Positions 23,266 through 31,377 of a DNA stretch of 43,584 nucleotides are shown here, one piece after another (the stretch's first letter is position 1; each line of letters starts with the position of its first letter). The position numbers and the translations under genes are program-made. A model generated the notes under the pieces. That model had not been told where the DNA came from. It worked only from the letters and a program-made list of their open reading frames with translations, and made no database searches. The stretch is from the NCBI GenBank assembly GCA_910584725.1, contig CAJUBE010000038.1, forward strand, positions 1-43,584, read 5' to 3'. The stretch comes from an uncultured Lachnospiraceae bacterium. Its GTDB lineage: Bacteria; Bacillota; Clostridia; Lachnospirales; Lachnospiraceae.

Positions 23266-23532
23266 TCACTCGTAAGATGCGCCCCATTTTTCATAGGGAC
23301 AGCGGTTTTTCTTCATCACCGCCCGCAGCTCTACAAAACATCCGCACGCCCTGCACATACCGTCCAGAAGCAGATCACACTCTTTGCAGAGAGAAAGCCG
23401 CTTCTCATAAAGCGGCTCCCGGATCTTTACATCTTCATCCAGATTGGCAATGTAGTCGTGCAGATTTTGAAAATACGCCGCCTCGTCCATGTCTCTGGTG
23501 AGACACTTGCGGCAGATTCGTCTCTGCTCCAT
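23266..23532 (-). CDS. DUF6171-like cysteine-rich small protein
   Basis: An 88-residue protein with nine cysteines arranged as CRKC near residue 7, CKEC near 49 and CRACGC near 60, plus a late single cysteine near 77. The spacing suggests a zinc-ribbon or metal-binding fold. It resembles DUF6171 proteins of the Lachnospiraceae, whose function is unknown. It lies 73 bases downstream of the GH51 arabinofuranosidase gene on the same strand, and upstream of the importer promoter, so it is probably co-transcribed with the glycosidase. A regulatory or redox-sensing role in the locus cannot be told from sequence. Confidence 0.75.
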   Translation of the reverse strand: MEQRRICRKCLTRDMDEAAYFQNLHDYIANLDEDVKIREPLYEKRLSLCKECDLLLDGMCRACGCFVELRAVMKKNRCPYEKWGASYE

Positions 23533-23605
23533 CTCTGCTTTCCTCTCCCCTGTTGTTCGTTCCGCACCCGTCCGCGTAACGCGTCTTCCCGTGCGGATCA
23601 GGCTT

Positions 23606-25117
23606 TTATCTGACGCGGAAACTGATCACGCTGCCCGCAGGTGCGGTAAAGCATACCTTCCCGTCCTTCACTTCGTATGCGTCGAAAGCTTCCTCTTTCA
23701 CGTTCTCCGGCTCGTCAAAGGTGTTGTGCGCGTGCATCTCACCCTTAAGAACCGCCGCCGTGATCTCCTTCGGCGCAAGTTCCATAAAGGACATTTCCAC
23801 AGGCGCGTCCTCGTTTGTGGAGAGATTGGCAAGCGTCACATTCACATATCCATCCTTGTCCACGGAAACGGACTCGTCGAGGAACGGCACCTGATTGTCC
23901 GCAGCCGTACCGATCATCTTATTGTCCTCAATACAGCTCTCTACCAGCTCTGCATCCTGGTGATGCTTATACATATGGAAGACATGGTAAGTGGGTGTCA
24001 GGATCATCTTCGGCCCTTCCGTCAATATCACGGACTGCAGCACATTGACCATCTGCGCGATACATGCCATCTTCACCCGGTCACAGTGCTTGTTGAAAAT
24101 ATTCAGGGAAACGCCCGCCACCAGCGCGTCGCGCATGGTATTCTGCTGATAGAGGAAGCCCGGGTTCGTACCCGGCTCCACATCGAACCAATCGCCCCAC
24201 TCATCCACGATCATGCCGATCTTCTTCTCCGGGTCGTACTGATCCATGATCGCGCCGTGACGCTCGATCAGTTCTTCCATATAAAGTGCCTTCGCCATGG
24301 TCGTATACCAAACCGCCTCGTCAAACTCCGTGGCGCTGCCCTTGTTGTCCCATCCGCCCGGATGCACATAATAATGAAGGGACAAGCCGTCCATGTAACC
24401 GTTGGGGATATTGTTGGGCTGTGGCAGTTCAAAGCAGGTCTTAAGCACGCCCTCCGTCCAGAAATAATCAGCCACATTGGCGCCGCAGCAAATCTTCTGA
24501 ATGGGTGCCGCATTGTCGTAATGGCGCACATAAGTCTGGTATCTTCTGTACAGATTCCCGTAATACTCGGGCGTCATGCTGCCGCCGCATCCCCAGTTTT
24601 CATTACCTACGCCGAAATAATCAATCTTCCAAGGTTTCTCATGCCCGTTTTTCTTGCGCAGATCCGCCATCGGGGAAACGCCGTCAAAGGTCATGTACTC
24701 CACCCACTCGCTCATCTCCTGCACCGTGCCGCTGCCCACATTTCCGTTTATATAGGTTTTACAGCCAAGCTGTTCGCAGAGCTCAAAAAATTCGTGCGTG
24801 CCGAAACTGTTGTCCTCCACCACGCCGCCCCAGTGGGTGTTGATCATCTTCTTGCGCGTCTCCTTCGGGCCGATGCCGTCCTTCCAGTGATACTCGTCCG
24901 CAAAACACCCGCCGGGCCAGCGCAGCACCGGGATCTGCATTTCCTTCAACGCATCCACCACGTCCCTGCGCATCCCGTTCACGTTCGGAATATCGGAATT
25001 TTCGCCCACATACAGCCCTTCATAGATACATCTGCCCAGATGCTCGGAAAAATGTCCGTAGATCTCCGGGTTGATGTGCCCCTTTTTGTTCTTCTCATTG
25101 ATTAATATTTTTGCCAT
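23606..25117 (-). CDS. abfA: GH51 alpha-L-arabinofuranosidase
   Basis: A 503-residue enzyme that releases terminal arabinofuranose from arabinan or arabinoxylan oligosaccharides. The (beta/alpha)8 domain carries the segment VLRWPGGCFADEYHWKDGIG (64-83), the acid/base Glu173 in FGVGNENWG, and the nucleophile Glu306 in MIVDEWGDW; a C-terminal beta-sandwich (about residues 385-503) completes the usual length. No signal peptide, so it acts in the cytoplasm. The ATG at 25117 is chosen over an upstream start because GGAGAGG precedes it and the family begins with a short basic N-terminus. It sits between the GH43 gene and DUF6171. Confidence 0.95.
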   Translation of the reverse strand: MAKILINEKNKKGHINPEIYGHFSEHLGRCIYEGLYVGENSDIPNVNGMRRDVVDALKEMQIPVLRWPGGCFADEYHWKDGIGPKETRKKMINTHWGGVVEDNSFGTHEFFELCEQLGCKTYINGNVGSGTVQEMSEWVEYMTFDGVSPMADLRKKNGHEKPWKIDYFGVGNENWGCGGSMTPEYYGNLYRRYQTYVRHYDNAAPIQKICCGANVADYFWTEGVLKTCFELPQPNNIPNGYMDGLSLHYYVHPGGWDNKGSATEFDEAVWYTTMAKALYMEELIERHGAIMDQYDPEKKIGMIVDEWGDWFDVEPGTNPGFLYQQNTMRDALVAGVSLNIFNKHCDRVKMACIAQMVNVLQSVILTEGPKMILTPTYHVFHMYKHHQDAELVESCIEDNKMIGTAADNQVPFLDESVSVDKDGYVNVTLANLSTNEDAPVEMSFMELAPKEITAAVLKGEMHAHNTFDEPENVKEEAFDAYEVKDGKVCFTAPAGSVISFRVR

Positions 25118-25160
25118 GCCCTCTCCTTTTCTCCTAAAATTTTGCAAGTGCAATCTTGCA

Positions 25161-25242
25161 TTATGTAAACTATTTTTATCGAGCGCTACGCTATGTTATG
25201 TTAACTTTTTTGCCATCGTATCAAGGTCAAAATTATATGAAC
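25161..25242. promoter_or_regulatory. Three related 10-mers upstream of the GH51 gene
   Basis: TTATGTAAAC (25161-25170), TTATGTTAAC (25196-25205) and TTATATGAAC (25233-25242) recur with 35- and 37-base spacing, close to the same helix phase. They may be operator sites controlling the glycosidase, or chance AT-rich repeats. Confidence 0.3.
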
Positions 25243-25286
25243 TATTTTCCATTGCGCCAGAATCTAAATGATATAAATTCTTCATC

Positions 25287-26231
25287 TCAATTAAATTTAA
25301 ATACCGGTCTGCCGTCCTCCCATCCAAACTTCATCAGCATCGCATGGCGGTTCGGATTGTAGAGCGGGTCGCCCACGATCTCCGTCTCCGTCCTGGCATG
25401 ATACACCATAATGTCATTGCCCTCCTCGTCCACGGTAAAGCTGTTGTGCCCAGGCCCGTAGACACCGAGGGAAGCGTCCGACTGAAGCACCGGATAGCGC
25501 TCCTTTTTCCATGACAGGGGATCAAGCAGATCCGCGTCCTCGTCCGCCGTCATCATACCTATACAATAGGCGATGCCTGTCTCCGACGCGGAATAGGTCA
25601 TAAATATTTTGCCGTTCCGTTTGAGAACCGCCGGGCCCTCGTTCACCCAGAAGCCCACCCGCTCCCAGTCATAATCCGGCGTGGTGAGAAGCACCTGCAC
25701 GGTCTTTAACTTGTAGGGTGTCTCCAGCTCTCCTATGTAAAGATTAGAAATCTGCTTTCCGACACCTACCTTTTCCGCCCAGATATAATACCATTTACCC
25801 TTGTTCTCAAACACGGTGCCGTCCAAAGAAAAAGCCTCAAAGGAAAAAACGTCGTCGTCAGCCCTTCCCATTTTTCCTTTCTCTGTCCATGTGCCGGTGA
25901 TTGGATCCGCATCCTTACACTCCAACACATAAGGCCTGATCTGCCAGACGTCGTCCTTGTCGCCGCCCGCATAGTAAATGTACCACGCCCCGTTGATATA
26001 GTGCAGTTCCGGTGCCCAGATATGGCAGCTCATAATCCCCGACTCATGCTTGTGCCAGACTTCCGTCTCCTGCGCGTCCGCAAGTCCCGCAAGCGTGTCC
26101 GATCTGCGAAGCACGATTCCGTCATAGGCAGGCACGGAAGCCGTAAAATAGTAGGTTCCGTCCGTATGCCTGTACACATACGGATCCGCACGCTGCAGTA
26201 TCCACGGTTTGTTATATAATAGTTTGCTCAT
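25287..26231 (-). CDS. GH43 family arabinosidase
   Basis: A 314-residue five-bladed beta-propeller enzyme without signal peptide. The three catalytic carboxylates expected in GH43 are seen: general base Asp16 in LQRADPYVY, pKa-modulating Asp137 in FSLDGTVF, and general acid Glu198 in WVNEGPAVL. The segment HIWAPELHYINGAWYIYYAG is the family's conserved second blade. It probably removes arabinose from short arabino-oligosaccharides in the cytoplasm, working with GH51. It is the first gene of the glycosidase group. An IS4 element lies about 170 bases upstream of its start, so its original upstream context has been changed. Confidence 0.9.
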   Translation of the reverse strand: MSKLLYNKPWILQRADPYVYRHTDGTYYFTASVPAYDGIVLRRSDTLAGLADAQETEVWHKHESGIMSCHIWAPELHYINGAWYIYYAGGDKDDVWQIRPYVLECKDADPITGTWTEKGKMGRADDDVFSFEAFSLDGTVFENKGKWYYIWAEKVGVGKQISNLYIGELETPYKLKTVQVLLTTPDYDWERVGFWVNEGPAVLKRNGKIFMTYSASETGIAYCIGMMTADEDADLLDPLSWKKERYPVLQSDASLGVYGPGHNSFTVDEEGNDIMVYHARTETEIVGDPLYNPNRHAMLMKFGWEDGRPVFKFN

Positions 26232-26404
26232 TTTTTCCCTCTTTTCCGAAGCGTTCTTTGCTGAGGAGCTTCTCCCCCATAGTCACTTTTTGTTTATATA
26301 AATTATTTTAATTGTATCTAAAATTATACAAGGTTTTTCCCAATAAAGCAACCCTAATTTTCATAACCGTTTCAAACTGTGCGCATAAGGTTACTTTTCA
26401 CACC
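26232..26404 (-). promoter_or_regulatory. Upstream region of the GH43 gene, with a degenerate hairpin and an inverted repeat
   Basis: Near 26246-26274 is a degraded relative of the interspersed hairpin (CGAAGC ... TTTGCTG ... GAGCTTCT). TTGTAT (26312-26317) and ATACAA (26326-26331) form an inverted repeat with an 8-base spacer in a very AT-rich stretch that likely holds the promoter. The last nine bases are the left target duplication of the IS element. Confidence 0.35.
26396..26404. repeat. Left target-site duplication of the IS4-family element
   Basis: TTTCACACC directly before the left inverted end; an identical copy follows the right end at 28116-28124. Confidence 0.85.
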
Positions 26405-26422
26405 CAATGTCAGTTAGTTAAG
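26405..26422. repeat. Left terminal inverted repeat
   Basis: CAATGTCAGTTAGTTAAG, 18 of 18 bases matched by the right end. Confidence 0.92.
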
Positions 26423-26508
26423 TATTCGGTTAGATTTTGTTTTCGGGGTCTAACCCAAATTTTTATAACAGATTCAAAAATGTAGTTGACAAAAACGTTT
26501 AAATGTGC

Positions 26509-26553
26509 GGCCGCGCTCACTACTGATGAATTTTAGAGGTAGTGAGCGCGGCC
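26509..26553 (+). promoter_or_regulatory. 15-bp-arm hairpin in front of the transposase gene
   Basis: GGCCGCGCTCACTAC (26509-26523) and GTAGTGAGCGCGGCC (26539-26553) are exact inverted copies around a 15-base loop. It lies 45 bases before the transposase ATG. Such stems in IS elements limit expression from transcripts entering from outside. Confidence 0.8.
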
Positions 26554-26598
26554 CTTTGATCAAAGGATAATATCACTTTTGACCAGAGGAGGCACACT

Positions 26599-27924
26599 AT
26601 GAACAACCCTGAAAAAATCAAACAGATCCTATTGTCCGAAATCGAGAAAATGAACCGGCACCGCGAGGATTTCTGCCGGCACCCCGGAATTGATTTTACC
26701 CGTGACAGGAAAATTCCTTTCGATACGCTTCTTCATTTCCAGATTTCCATGGAAAGCGGCTCCGTCAACCATGAACTGCTCAAATATTTTGACTTTGATG
26801 CTGCAGCACCATCGCTTTCCGCATTTTACCAGCAGCGCGCCAAGCTTTCCGATGATGCCTTCCAAAAACTTTTTTACTGCTTCAACAGTTGCTTCAAGCC
26901 AGAATGCCTGCTGAAAGGCAGATACCAGCTTCTCGCATGTGACGGCTCTGGCTTTACCTTTACCAGAAACCCAAAGGACACGGAAAGCTATTATAACCCC
27001 AGCGGACGCTCCCAAAAAGGCTATAACCAGATGTACCTCGTCCCTTTGTATGACCTGCTCAATAAGGTTTATACCGATGCAGTCATCCAGCCCATGCGCA
27101 AAAGAAATGAATTCGCCGCATTATATGAGCTGATCGACAGGCACACCCCCAGCAGTGGCACAGTACCTGTATTCATTGCCGACAGGGGTTTCCATGCGTA
27201 CAATGTTTTTGCACATGCCATTGAGAACAATGCCTTTTTTGTTATCCGGGCAACTGACGCAAAAATGAAACGGCTCCTTGGAGCCGACCTCCCAAAAGAG
27301 GAGATATTTGACATCAGGGTGACAAGGTATCTTACAAGAAGCCTCTCAAAAAGGAAATATCTGCATCCCGGATCAGCAGACCGGTACCGGTACATCTGCA
27401 AAGAGGTCGCTTTTGACTATCTTCCGGCACAGGGCTATGGGGAATACGAAATATCCCTGCGTGTCCTGCGTTTCCCCATCGGGAACGGCGCATATGAGAA
27501 CCTCATAACAAACCTTCCCGAAAAGGAATTCCCCGCAGAAGAGATCAAGGAAATATACCGCCTCAGGTGGGGCATTGAAACTTCATTTTGCACACTGAAA
27601 CATACAATAGCTGCCGTGAACTTCCACTCAAAAAGCAGGCAGATGATAACCCATGAGATATGGGCGAGGCTCATCCTGTTTAATTTCTGTTCTTACATAA
27701 CAGGGCAGGTCACATTTGAGAAGTGGAAACGCAAGCATATGCATCAGGTTGATTTTTCGATTGCATTCAAGACCTGCCGCCATTTCCTGCGGCTACATTC
27801 CGGCGAAGAACCACCTGATGTAGAAGGCCTGATCAGAAAGCACACACTTCCTGTCAGGCCCTCCAGGAACTTTGCCCGCCAGCAAAGGTTCCAAGTACCA
27901 GTCAGCTTTACATACCGTTTTTGA
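26599..27924 (+). CDS. IS4-family DDE transposase
   Basis: A 441-residue transposase with RNase H-like DDE catalytic core. Catalytic residues are Asp115 (LLACDGSGF), Asp195 (FIADRGFHA) and Glu327, the last within the IS4 signature Tyr320-(2)-Arg323-(3)-Glu327-(6)-Lys334. The insertion of beta-strands typical of IS4 transposases lies between Asp195 and Glu327. No frameshift or stop is present. GAGGAGG precedes the ATG by about nine bases. It catalyses cut-and-paste movement of the enclosing element using the 18-bp ends. Confidence 0.95.
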   Translation: MNNPEKIKQILLSEIEKMNRHREDFCRHPGIDFTRDRKIPFDTLLHFQISMESGSVNHELLKYFDFDAAAPSLSAFYQQRAKLSDDAFQKLFYCFNSCFKPECLLKGRYQLLACDGSGFTFTRNPKDTESYYNPSGRSQKGYNQMYLVPLYDLLNKVYTDAVIQPMRKRNEFAALYELIDRHTPSSGTVPVFIADRGFHAYNVFAHAIENNAFFVIRATDAKMKRLLGADLPKEEIFDIRVTRYLTRSLSKRKYLHPGSADRYRYICKEVAFDYLPAQGYGEYEISLRVLRFPIGNGAYENLITNLPEKEFPAEEIKEIYRLRWGIETSFCTLKHTIAAVNFHSKSRQMITHEIWARLILFNFCSYITGQVTFEKWKRKHMHQVDFSIAFKTCRHFLRLHSGEEPPDVEGLIRKHTLPVRPSRNFARQQRFQVPVSFTYRF

Positions 27925-27948
27925 CTGACAGGATCATTGTACCACACG

Positions 27949-27975
27949 GCAGGTATTTTTCATACCTGCTTATTT
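27949..27975 (+). terminator. Terminator of the transposase gene
   Basis: GCAGGTAT (27949-27956) pairs with ATACCTGC (27962-27969) around 5 bases, followed by TTATTT. Confidence 0.65.
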
Positions 27976-28097
27976 GCCATGCAATAAAACCAAAGCACTA
28001 CTCAACAAATGGCTTTAACCACGCCGTTTGTTTCAGGATCCATTCCAGAATAACCTTTTATTCCTATATTCAGACCGTTTATTCGATTTTCAACGTT

Positions 28098-28115
28098 CTT
28101 AACTAACTGACATTG
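28098..28115. repeat. Right terminal inverted repeat
   Basis: CTTAACTAACTGACATTG, exact inverted copy of the left end. Confidence 0.92.
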
Positions 28116-28124
28116 TTTCACACC
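28116..28124. repeat. Right target-site duplication
   Basis: TTTCACACC, identical to the copy before the left end. Confidence 0.85.
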
Positions 28125-28126
28125 CG

Positions 28127-28234
28127 CACCATGCACTTGCTGCATGGTGTCGGAGCCAGCGCCGGTGCATTCATTGTTGCAATTCACACGGAATAATCGT
28201 AAATTGATGCGAAATCTGGCGTACGTGTGAATTG
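28127..28234. promoter_or_regulatory. Hairpin and inverted repeat upstream of the amidotransferase-like gene
   Basis: CACCATGCA/TGCATGGTG (28127-28149) is a perfect 9-bp hairpin with no T-run. Further on, CAATTCACACG (28180-28190) and CGTGTGAATTG (28224-28234) are exact 11-bp inverted copies 33 bases apart. They lie just upstream of the ATG at 28279 and may be leader structure or operators. Confidence 0.45.
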
Positions 28235-28278
28235 TAACCGCATAAGATAAAGTAACTCCCCGCAGGAAGGAATCCGCC

Positions 28279-28914
28279 ATGTCCGCTCCCACCGTACTAA
28301 TCGCCGGTCGTTCCGAGAACACCAAAAACTATGAAAACACATTAAGAAGGATGGGCGTTTCCTGCTTTGTCAGTCTCGACCCGGATCAGACAGATGACGC
28401 CACGCATCTCCTTCTCCCGGGCGGCGGCGACATCACCCCTGCCTTTTTCGGCCAGGCCGACCACGGCTCCCGCAGCGTGGACACCGGGCTTGACATCCTG
28501 CAGTTTGAGCTTCTTTCCCGTTTTGCGGCACAAAAAAAGCCCGTGCTCGGTATCTGCAAGGGGCTTCAGCTCATCAACGTCCATTTCGGCGGCGACATCA
28601 CACAGCATATCGACACCGCCGAAAACCACAGATGGGTCGGACGCGACCAGTTTCACTATGTCTTTCACTGCGACCTTGGCCGCCGCGATTTCTTTTACCA
28701 GCTCTATGGAAACAGCGCCAAGGTAAATTCCGCCCACCATCAGGCCATAAACCACATGGGCAGGGGGCTGATCCCCGTCTGCCGCGCCGGGGATAATGTG
28801 GTCGAAGGACTGATTCACAGCTTCCTCCCCATTCTGGCCGTACAGTGGCACCCGGAACGCCTTCCCGACGGTGGGGGCGAATCGCTGTTTTCCTACTTTT
28901 TCTCGCTTGGCTGA
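28279..28914 (+). CDS. Class I glutamine amidotransferase-like hydrolase (PuuD-like)
   Basis: A 211-residue peptidase C26 protein, related to gamma-glutamyl-GABA hydrolase. The oxyanion part is LLLPGGGDITPAFFG (45-59), the nucleophile is Cys93 in VLGICKGLQLIN, and the partner residues His191 and Glu193 are in QWHPERL. All three catalytic residues are present. These enzymes hydrolyse gamma-glutamyl bonds in polyamine breakdown or similar pathways; no polyamine genes are nearby, so the substrate is open. Its last 22 bases overlap the end of the convergent DUF2974 gene. AGGAAGG lies before the ATG. Confidence 0.88.
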   Translation: MSAPTVLIAGRSENTKNYENTLRRMGVSCFVSLDPDQTDDATHLLLPGGGDITPAFFGQADHGSRSVDTGLDILQFELLSRFAAQKKPVLGICKGLQLINVHFGGDITQHIDTAENHRWVGRDQFHYVFHCDLGRRDFFYQLYGNSAKVNSAHHQAINHMGRGLIPVCRAGDNVVEGLIHSFLPILAVQWHPERLPDGGGESLFSYFFSLG

Positions 28915-30116
28915 CGCTTCAGACGGCTCTCTAACTGCGCCATGCCCTCCTCAAACTTCTCCCGCTGGAGTTCCCATCTGTTTTTCCAATCCGGGCGTTT
29001 CGGTCTTCCGGCTCCACGCCTGCCCTGCGCCTGCTCCTTCGCATGGAGGAAAATCGTCTCGAACAGAGCGCGCATGATCTGCATCACAACCTTCGCCGTC
29101 TCCTCATCCACCTCGTTGATTGCCCTGCCGATCTTTTGTATGCTCTGAAACCCGTGCGCCGTAAAATCAATCAAATTGTCTGTCTCCGACGCCTGCACCA
29201 CCCTGTACAATGTATCCACGAAAATGTGCATCTGCTCCTGATCCAGCGACAAAATCCACTCGTTGAGCGTCTGATCCATGCGTTTCCGCCCCGGCCGGAT
29301 TTCATCCACTACGCGGAAATCACCGTCTTTCACAAGCCATGTATAAGGGTTGTGCTGGGCAAGCCCGAGGGTTTTACTCTCCACCACCCGGTAATTGCCG
29401 TCCGTATAGAGGAGCATTCCCACCAGCGAAGAGCGCGGCACGGTTTTGTGAATCCGCCCCTCAATCTCCCTGTACGCTCCCCGCTCTCTCACTTCCGGTC
29501 GGAATCCCGGCCCGTCGTGGTCGTAAATTCTCTCTATCCGCGCTCTCATAGGCGCGCTGCAGTGCATGGCCGCATAGACCGCAAAGTTCCCCCCTTTGGA
29601 ATGGCCGCCCACATAAAAACCGCCGTCGATCGTCCGCGCCGCCTGCTCCAGATAAGGCACACTGTAAAGCTGCCCGGGCACCGGCTCTGAAAAGGCCAGA
29701 TTTAAGTCCTCCTTCCAGCCAACAATATTCTCGTCCGTCCCCCGGAACACCACGTAGGAAAGTCCCCCGGGCATGCCGCACACCACGGCTGAAAACTGGC
29801 TCTCCTTCTCCGGCTCAATTAAGTTTACATAATTCCACAAACGCAGTTCTCCGAAACGCCTGCTGTTTAAAATACCCGTAAAGAGCGCTGTGTTGTCCTT
29901 GCGGTAGCGCTCATCCCCATAGATGCGATCATAATCCGCATGAGCCGCGATCTCCCTAATACTCATCGGAGCACGCTCTTCCTCCGGAGCCGGAACAATG
30001 CCATCAAATTTCAGATAGGAGAGCTGGCTGATCACCAGACTGTCCACATCGCCAAAGGGCTTCTCCTCCAGGCTGTAATCCCCGTATTCTTTCAGATAGT
30101 CTAATATTGTCCCCAT
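28893..30116 (-). CDS. DUF2974 alpha/beta-hydrolase-like protein
   Basis: A 407-residue protein of the DUF2974 (Mbeg1-like) family. The serine-hydrolase elbow is GGHSKGGNFAVYA with Ser173, preceded by SYVVFRGTDE near residues 120-129, a lipase class 3-like arrangement. An acidic residue follows in YDHDGPGFRPE. The last 60 residues are charged and probably helical. It has no signal peptide. The ATG at 30116 is preferred over an upstream one because GGAGG is five bases before it. It follows the nucleoid-associated-like gene on the same strand with a gap of about 70 bases. Substrate unknown. Confidence 0.82.
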   Translation of the reverse strand: MGTILDYLKEYGDYSLEEKPFGDVDSLVISQLSYLKFDGIVPAPEEERAPMSIREIAAHADYDRIYGDERYRKDNTALFTGILNSRRFGELRLWNYVNLIEPEKESQFSAVVCGMPGGLSYVVFRGTDENIVGWKEDLNLAFSEPVPGQLYSVPYLEQAARTIDGGFYVGGHSKGGNFAVYAAMHCSAPMRARIERIYDHDGPGFRPEVRERGAYREIEGRIHKTVPRSSLVGMLLYTDGNYRVVESKTLGLAQHNPYTWLVKDGDFRVVDEIRPGRKRMDQTLNEWILSLDQEQMHIFVDTLYRVVQASETDNLIDFTAHGFQSIQKIGRAINEVDEETAKVVMQIMRALFETIFLHAKEQAQGRRGAGRPKRPDWKNRWELQREKFEEGMAQLESRLKRQPSEKK

Positions 30117-30189
30117 TTTTGCCTCCATGACGCAAGCGTGCACTCCGAACTATTTTGCATCTGCCGTCAGATGCTCCTGCTCTCCGTCT

Positions 30190-31215
30190 CTATATCTTTG
30201 CCTCCAGATGCTCGATATTCTTAATCAATACGCTGACCGTGCCGTCGGGATTCGTGATAAATTCCACGCACTTCGGATTCTTATACTGCTCCATGGGAAT
30301 TTTGATCTCGATGCCCGTATCCGTAAAAAGGTGCTGGCTCTGGAATTTCCGCGTTGTATTCTCGCTCTTAGGCTCTATGGTCTCCTTCACCATATTGTAC
30401 TTTTCCATTTTATCCTGAAACGCCGTCCTTAATTCCGGCTCGCCCTCGAAGATTTTCTCCGCAATCTCCTCCACCACGAAGCCGCCCTTCTCCTCCATCT
30501 CCTCCTGCATGATGCTCTTGGCCCGCATCTGTCTCTCAAACCGCTCACTCTCCGCAAAGCCCTCCTTCTGCACGCTCTCCACGGCGCGTCCCACGATGGA
30601 AAGCTTCGATTTGTGGGAGAGATGGGCGCTGCACTTCAAGAAAAGAAAAGAAAAATAATCCGTCTTCTCCCCGTTCACCTCATACTTTCTCTCCACCACC
30701 TGCAGGGAGAGATCCGAAAGGCAGATCACCGCCGCCTCCGTCAGACGCTGGGTCTGGGAAGGCAGGATCGACTTGTGCCGAATCAGCTCGTTGCTGTTCC
30801 CCTCCCCTTCCGTAAGCGGCATCGTCCTGTGGGTGTAGAGCGTCTTGTAATTCATTTTGAGGAGGGCCAGATACTCCTCCTCCCCCTCCCGAAACCGCAC
30901 CACCATCAGATCCGCCGGCGGAATGTCAATATTGCCGCTCATAATCTCAAACAAAAGTCCAGCGATCTCCTGACTGACCGCCACAAAATTTTCATCCTCA
31001 TATCCGGTCAGCAGCTTGCAGACCTCCGACTCCCGCTCGTAGAAGCGGCATTCCTTCGCGTCGTCCCCGGCGCAGATTTTTCCGATGTGCTCCCGCACAA
31101 ACTCCGCCACCTCCGAGCCGAACTCCAGCTCCGTGTCGGAGAGCACCGGCATCCCGATTGTTGGGTCCAAGATATGTACAATCACATGTTTGATTCTGAT
31201 GTCCTCTTTGTTCAT
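30190..31215 (-). CDS. Nucleoid-associated (NdpA/YejK-like) protein
   Basis: A 341-residue protein matching the NA37/YejK family by its N-terminal IRIKHVIVHILD segment, the FRFREGEE-like VVRFREGEEEYLALLKMNY part near residues 109-127, and the PSQTQRLTEAAVICL segment near 153-167. Enterobacterial YejK binds the nucleoid and topoisomerase IV; the Gram-positive relatives are uncharacterised. I start it at the ATG at 31215, with GGAGG 12 bases upstream, slightly long; an in-frame ATG at 31242 has no ribosome site. It is part of a minus-strand run with the small unrecognised gene upstream and DUF2974 downstream. Confidence 0.78.
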   Translation of the reverse strand: MNKEDIRIKHVIVHILDPTIGMPVLSDTELEFGSEVAEFVREHIGKICAGDDAKECRFYERESEVCKLLTGYEDENFVAVSQEIAGLLFEIMSGNIDIPPADLMVVRFREGEEEYLALLKMNYKTLYTHRTMPLTEGEGNSNELIRHKSILPSQTQRLTEAAVICLSDLSLQVVERKYEVNGEKTDYFSFLFLKCSAHLSHKSKLSIVGRAVESVQKEGFAESERFERQMRAKSIMQEEMEEKGGFVVEEIAEKIFEGEPELRTAFQDKMEKYNMVKETIEPKSENTTRKFQSQHLFTDTGIEIKIPMEQYKNPKCVEFITNPDGTVSVLIKNIEHLEAKI

Positions 31216-31377
31216 TCTATGTATATTCCTCCTTTGTGCCATTATCTATATATGTAATTGCGAAACTCATCACAACCTTACGATAATTGTGCAAATAGCA
31301 TAACCATAAGCAGACCCTTGGAAACAGTTTAAAACTGTCAACGCTTAACGAGGTGTTTTGGGAGCGCCGTTGTAAAA

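Larger units (their letters stand above)
26405..28115 (+). mobile_element. Intact IS4-family insertion sequence
   Basis: A 1711-bp element bounded by perfect 18-bp inverted ends (CAATGTCAGTTAGTTAAG at 26405-26422, its complement at 28098-28115) and flanked by a 9-bp direct duplication. It carries one full transposase gene with complete catalytic residues, a 15-bp-arm hairpin upstream and a terminator downstream of it. The perfect ends and target duplication suggest recent, possibly still active, insertion between the GH43 gene and the amidotransferase-like gene. Confidence 0.95.

Noticed and set aside
23489..25105. A 538-codon open frame on the plus strand
   Set aside because: It is antisense to the GH51 gene, which has full family motifs; the frame has no recognisable domain and is His/Arg-rich.
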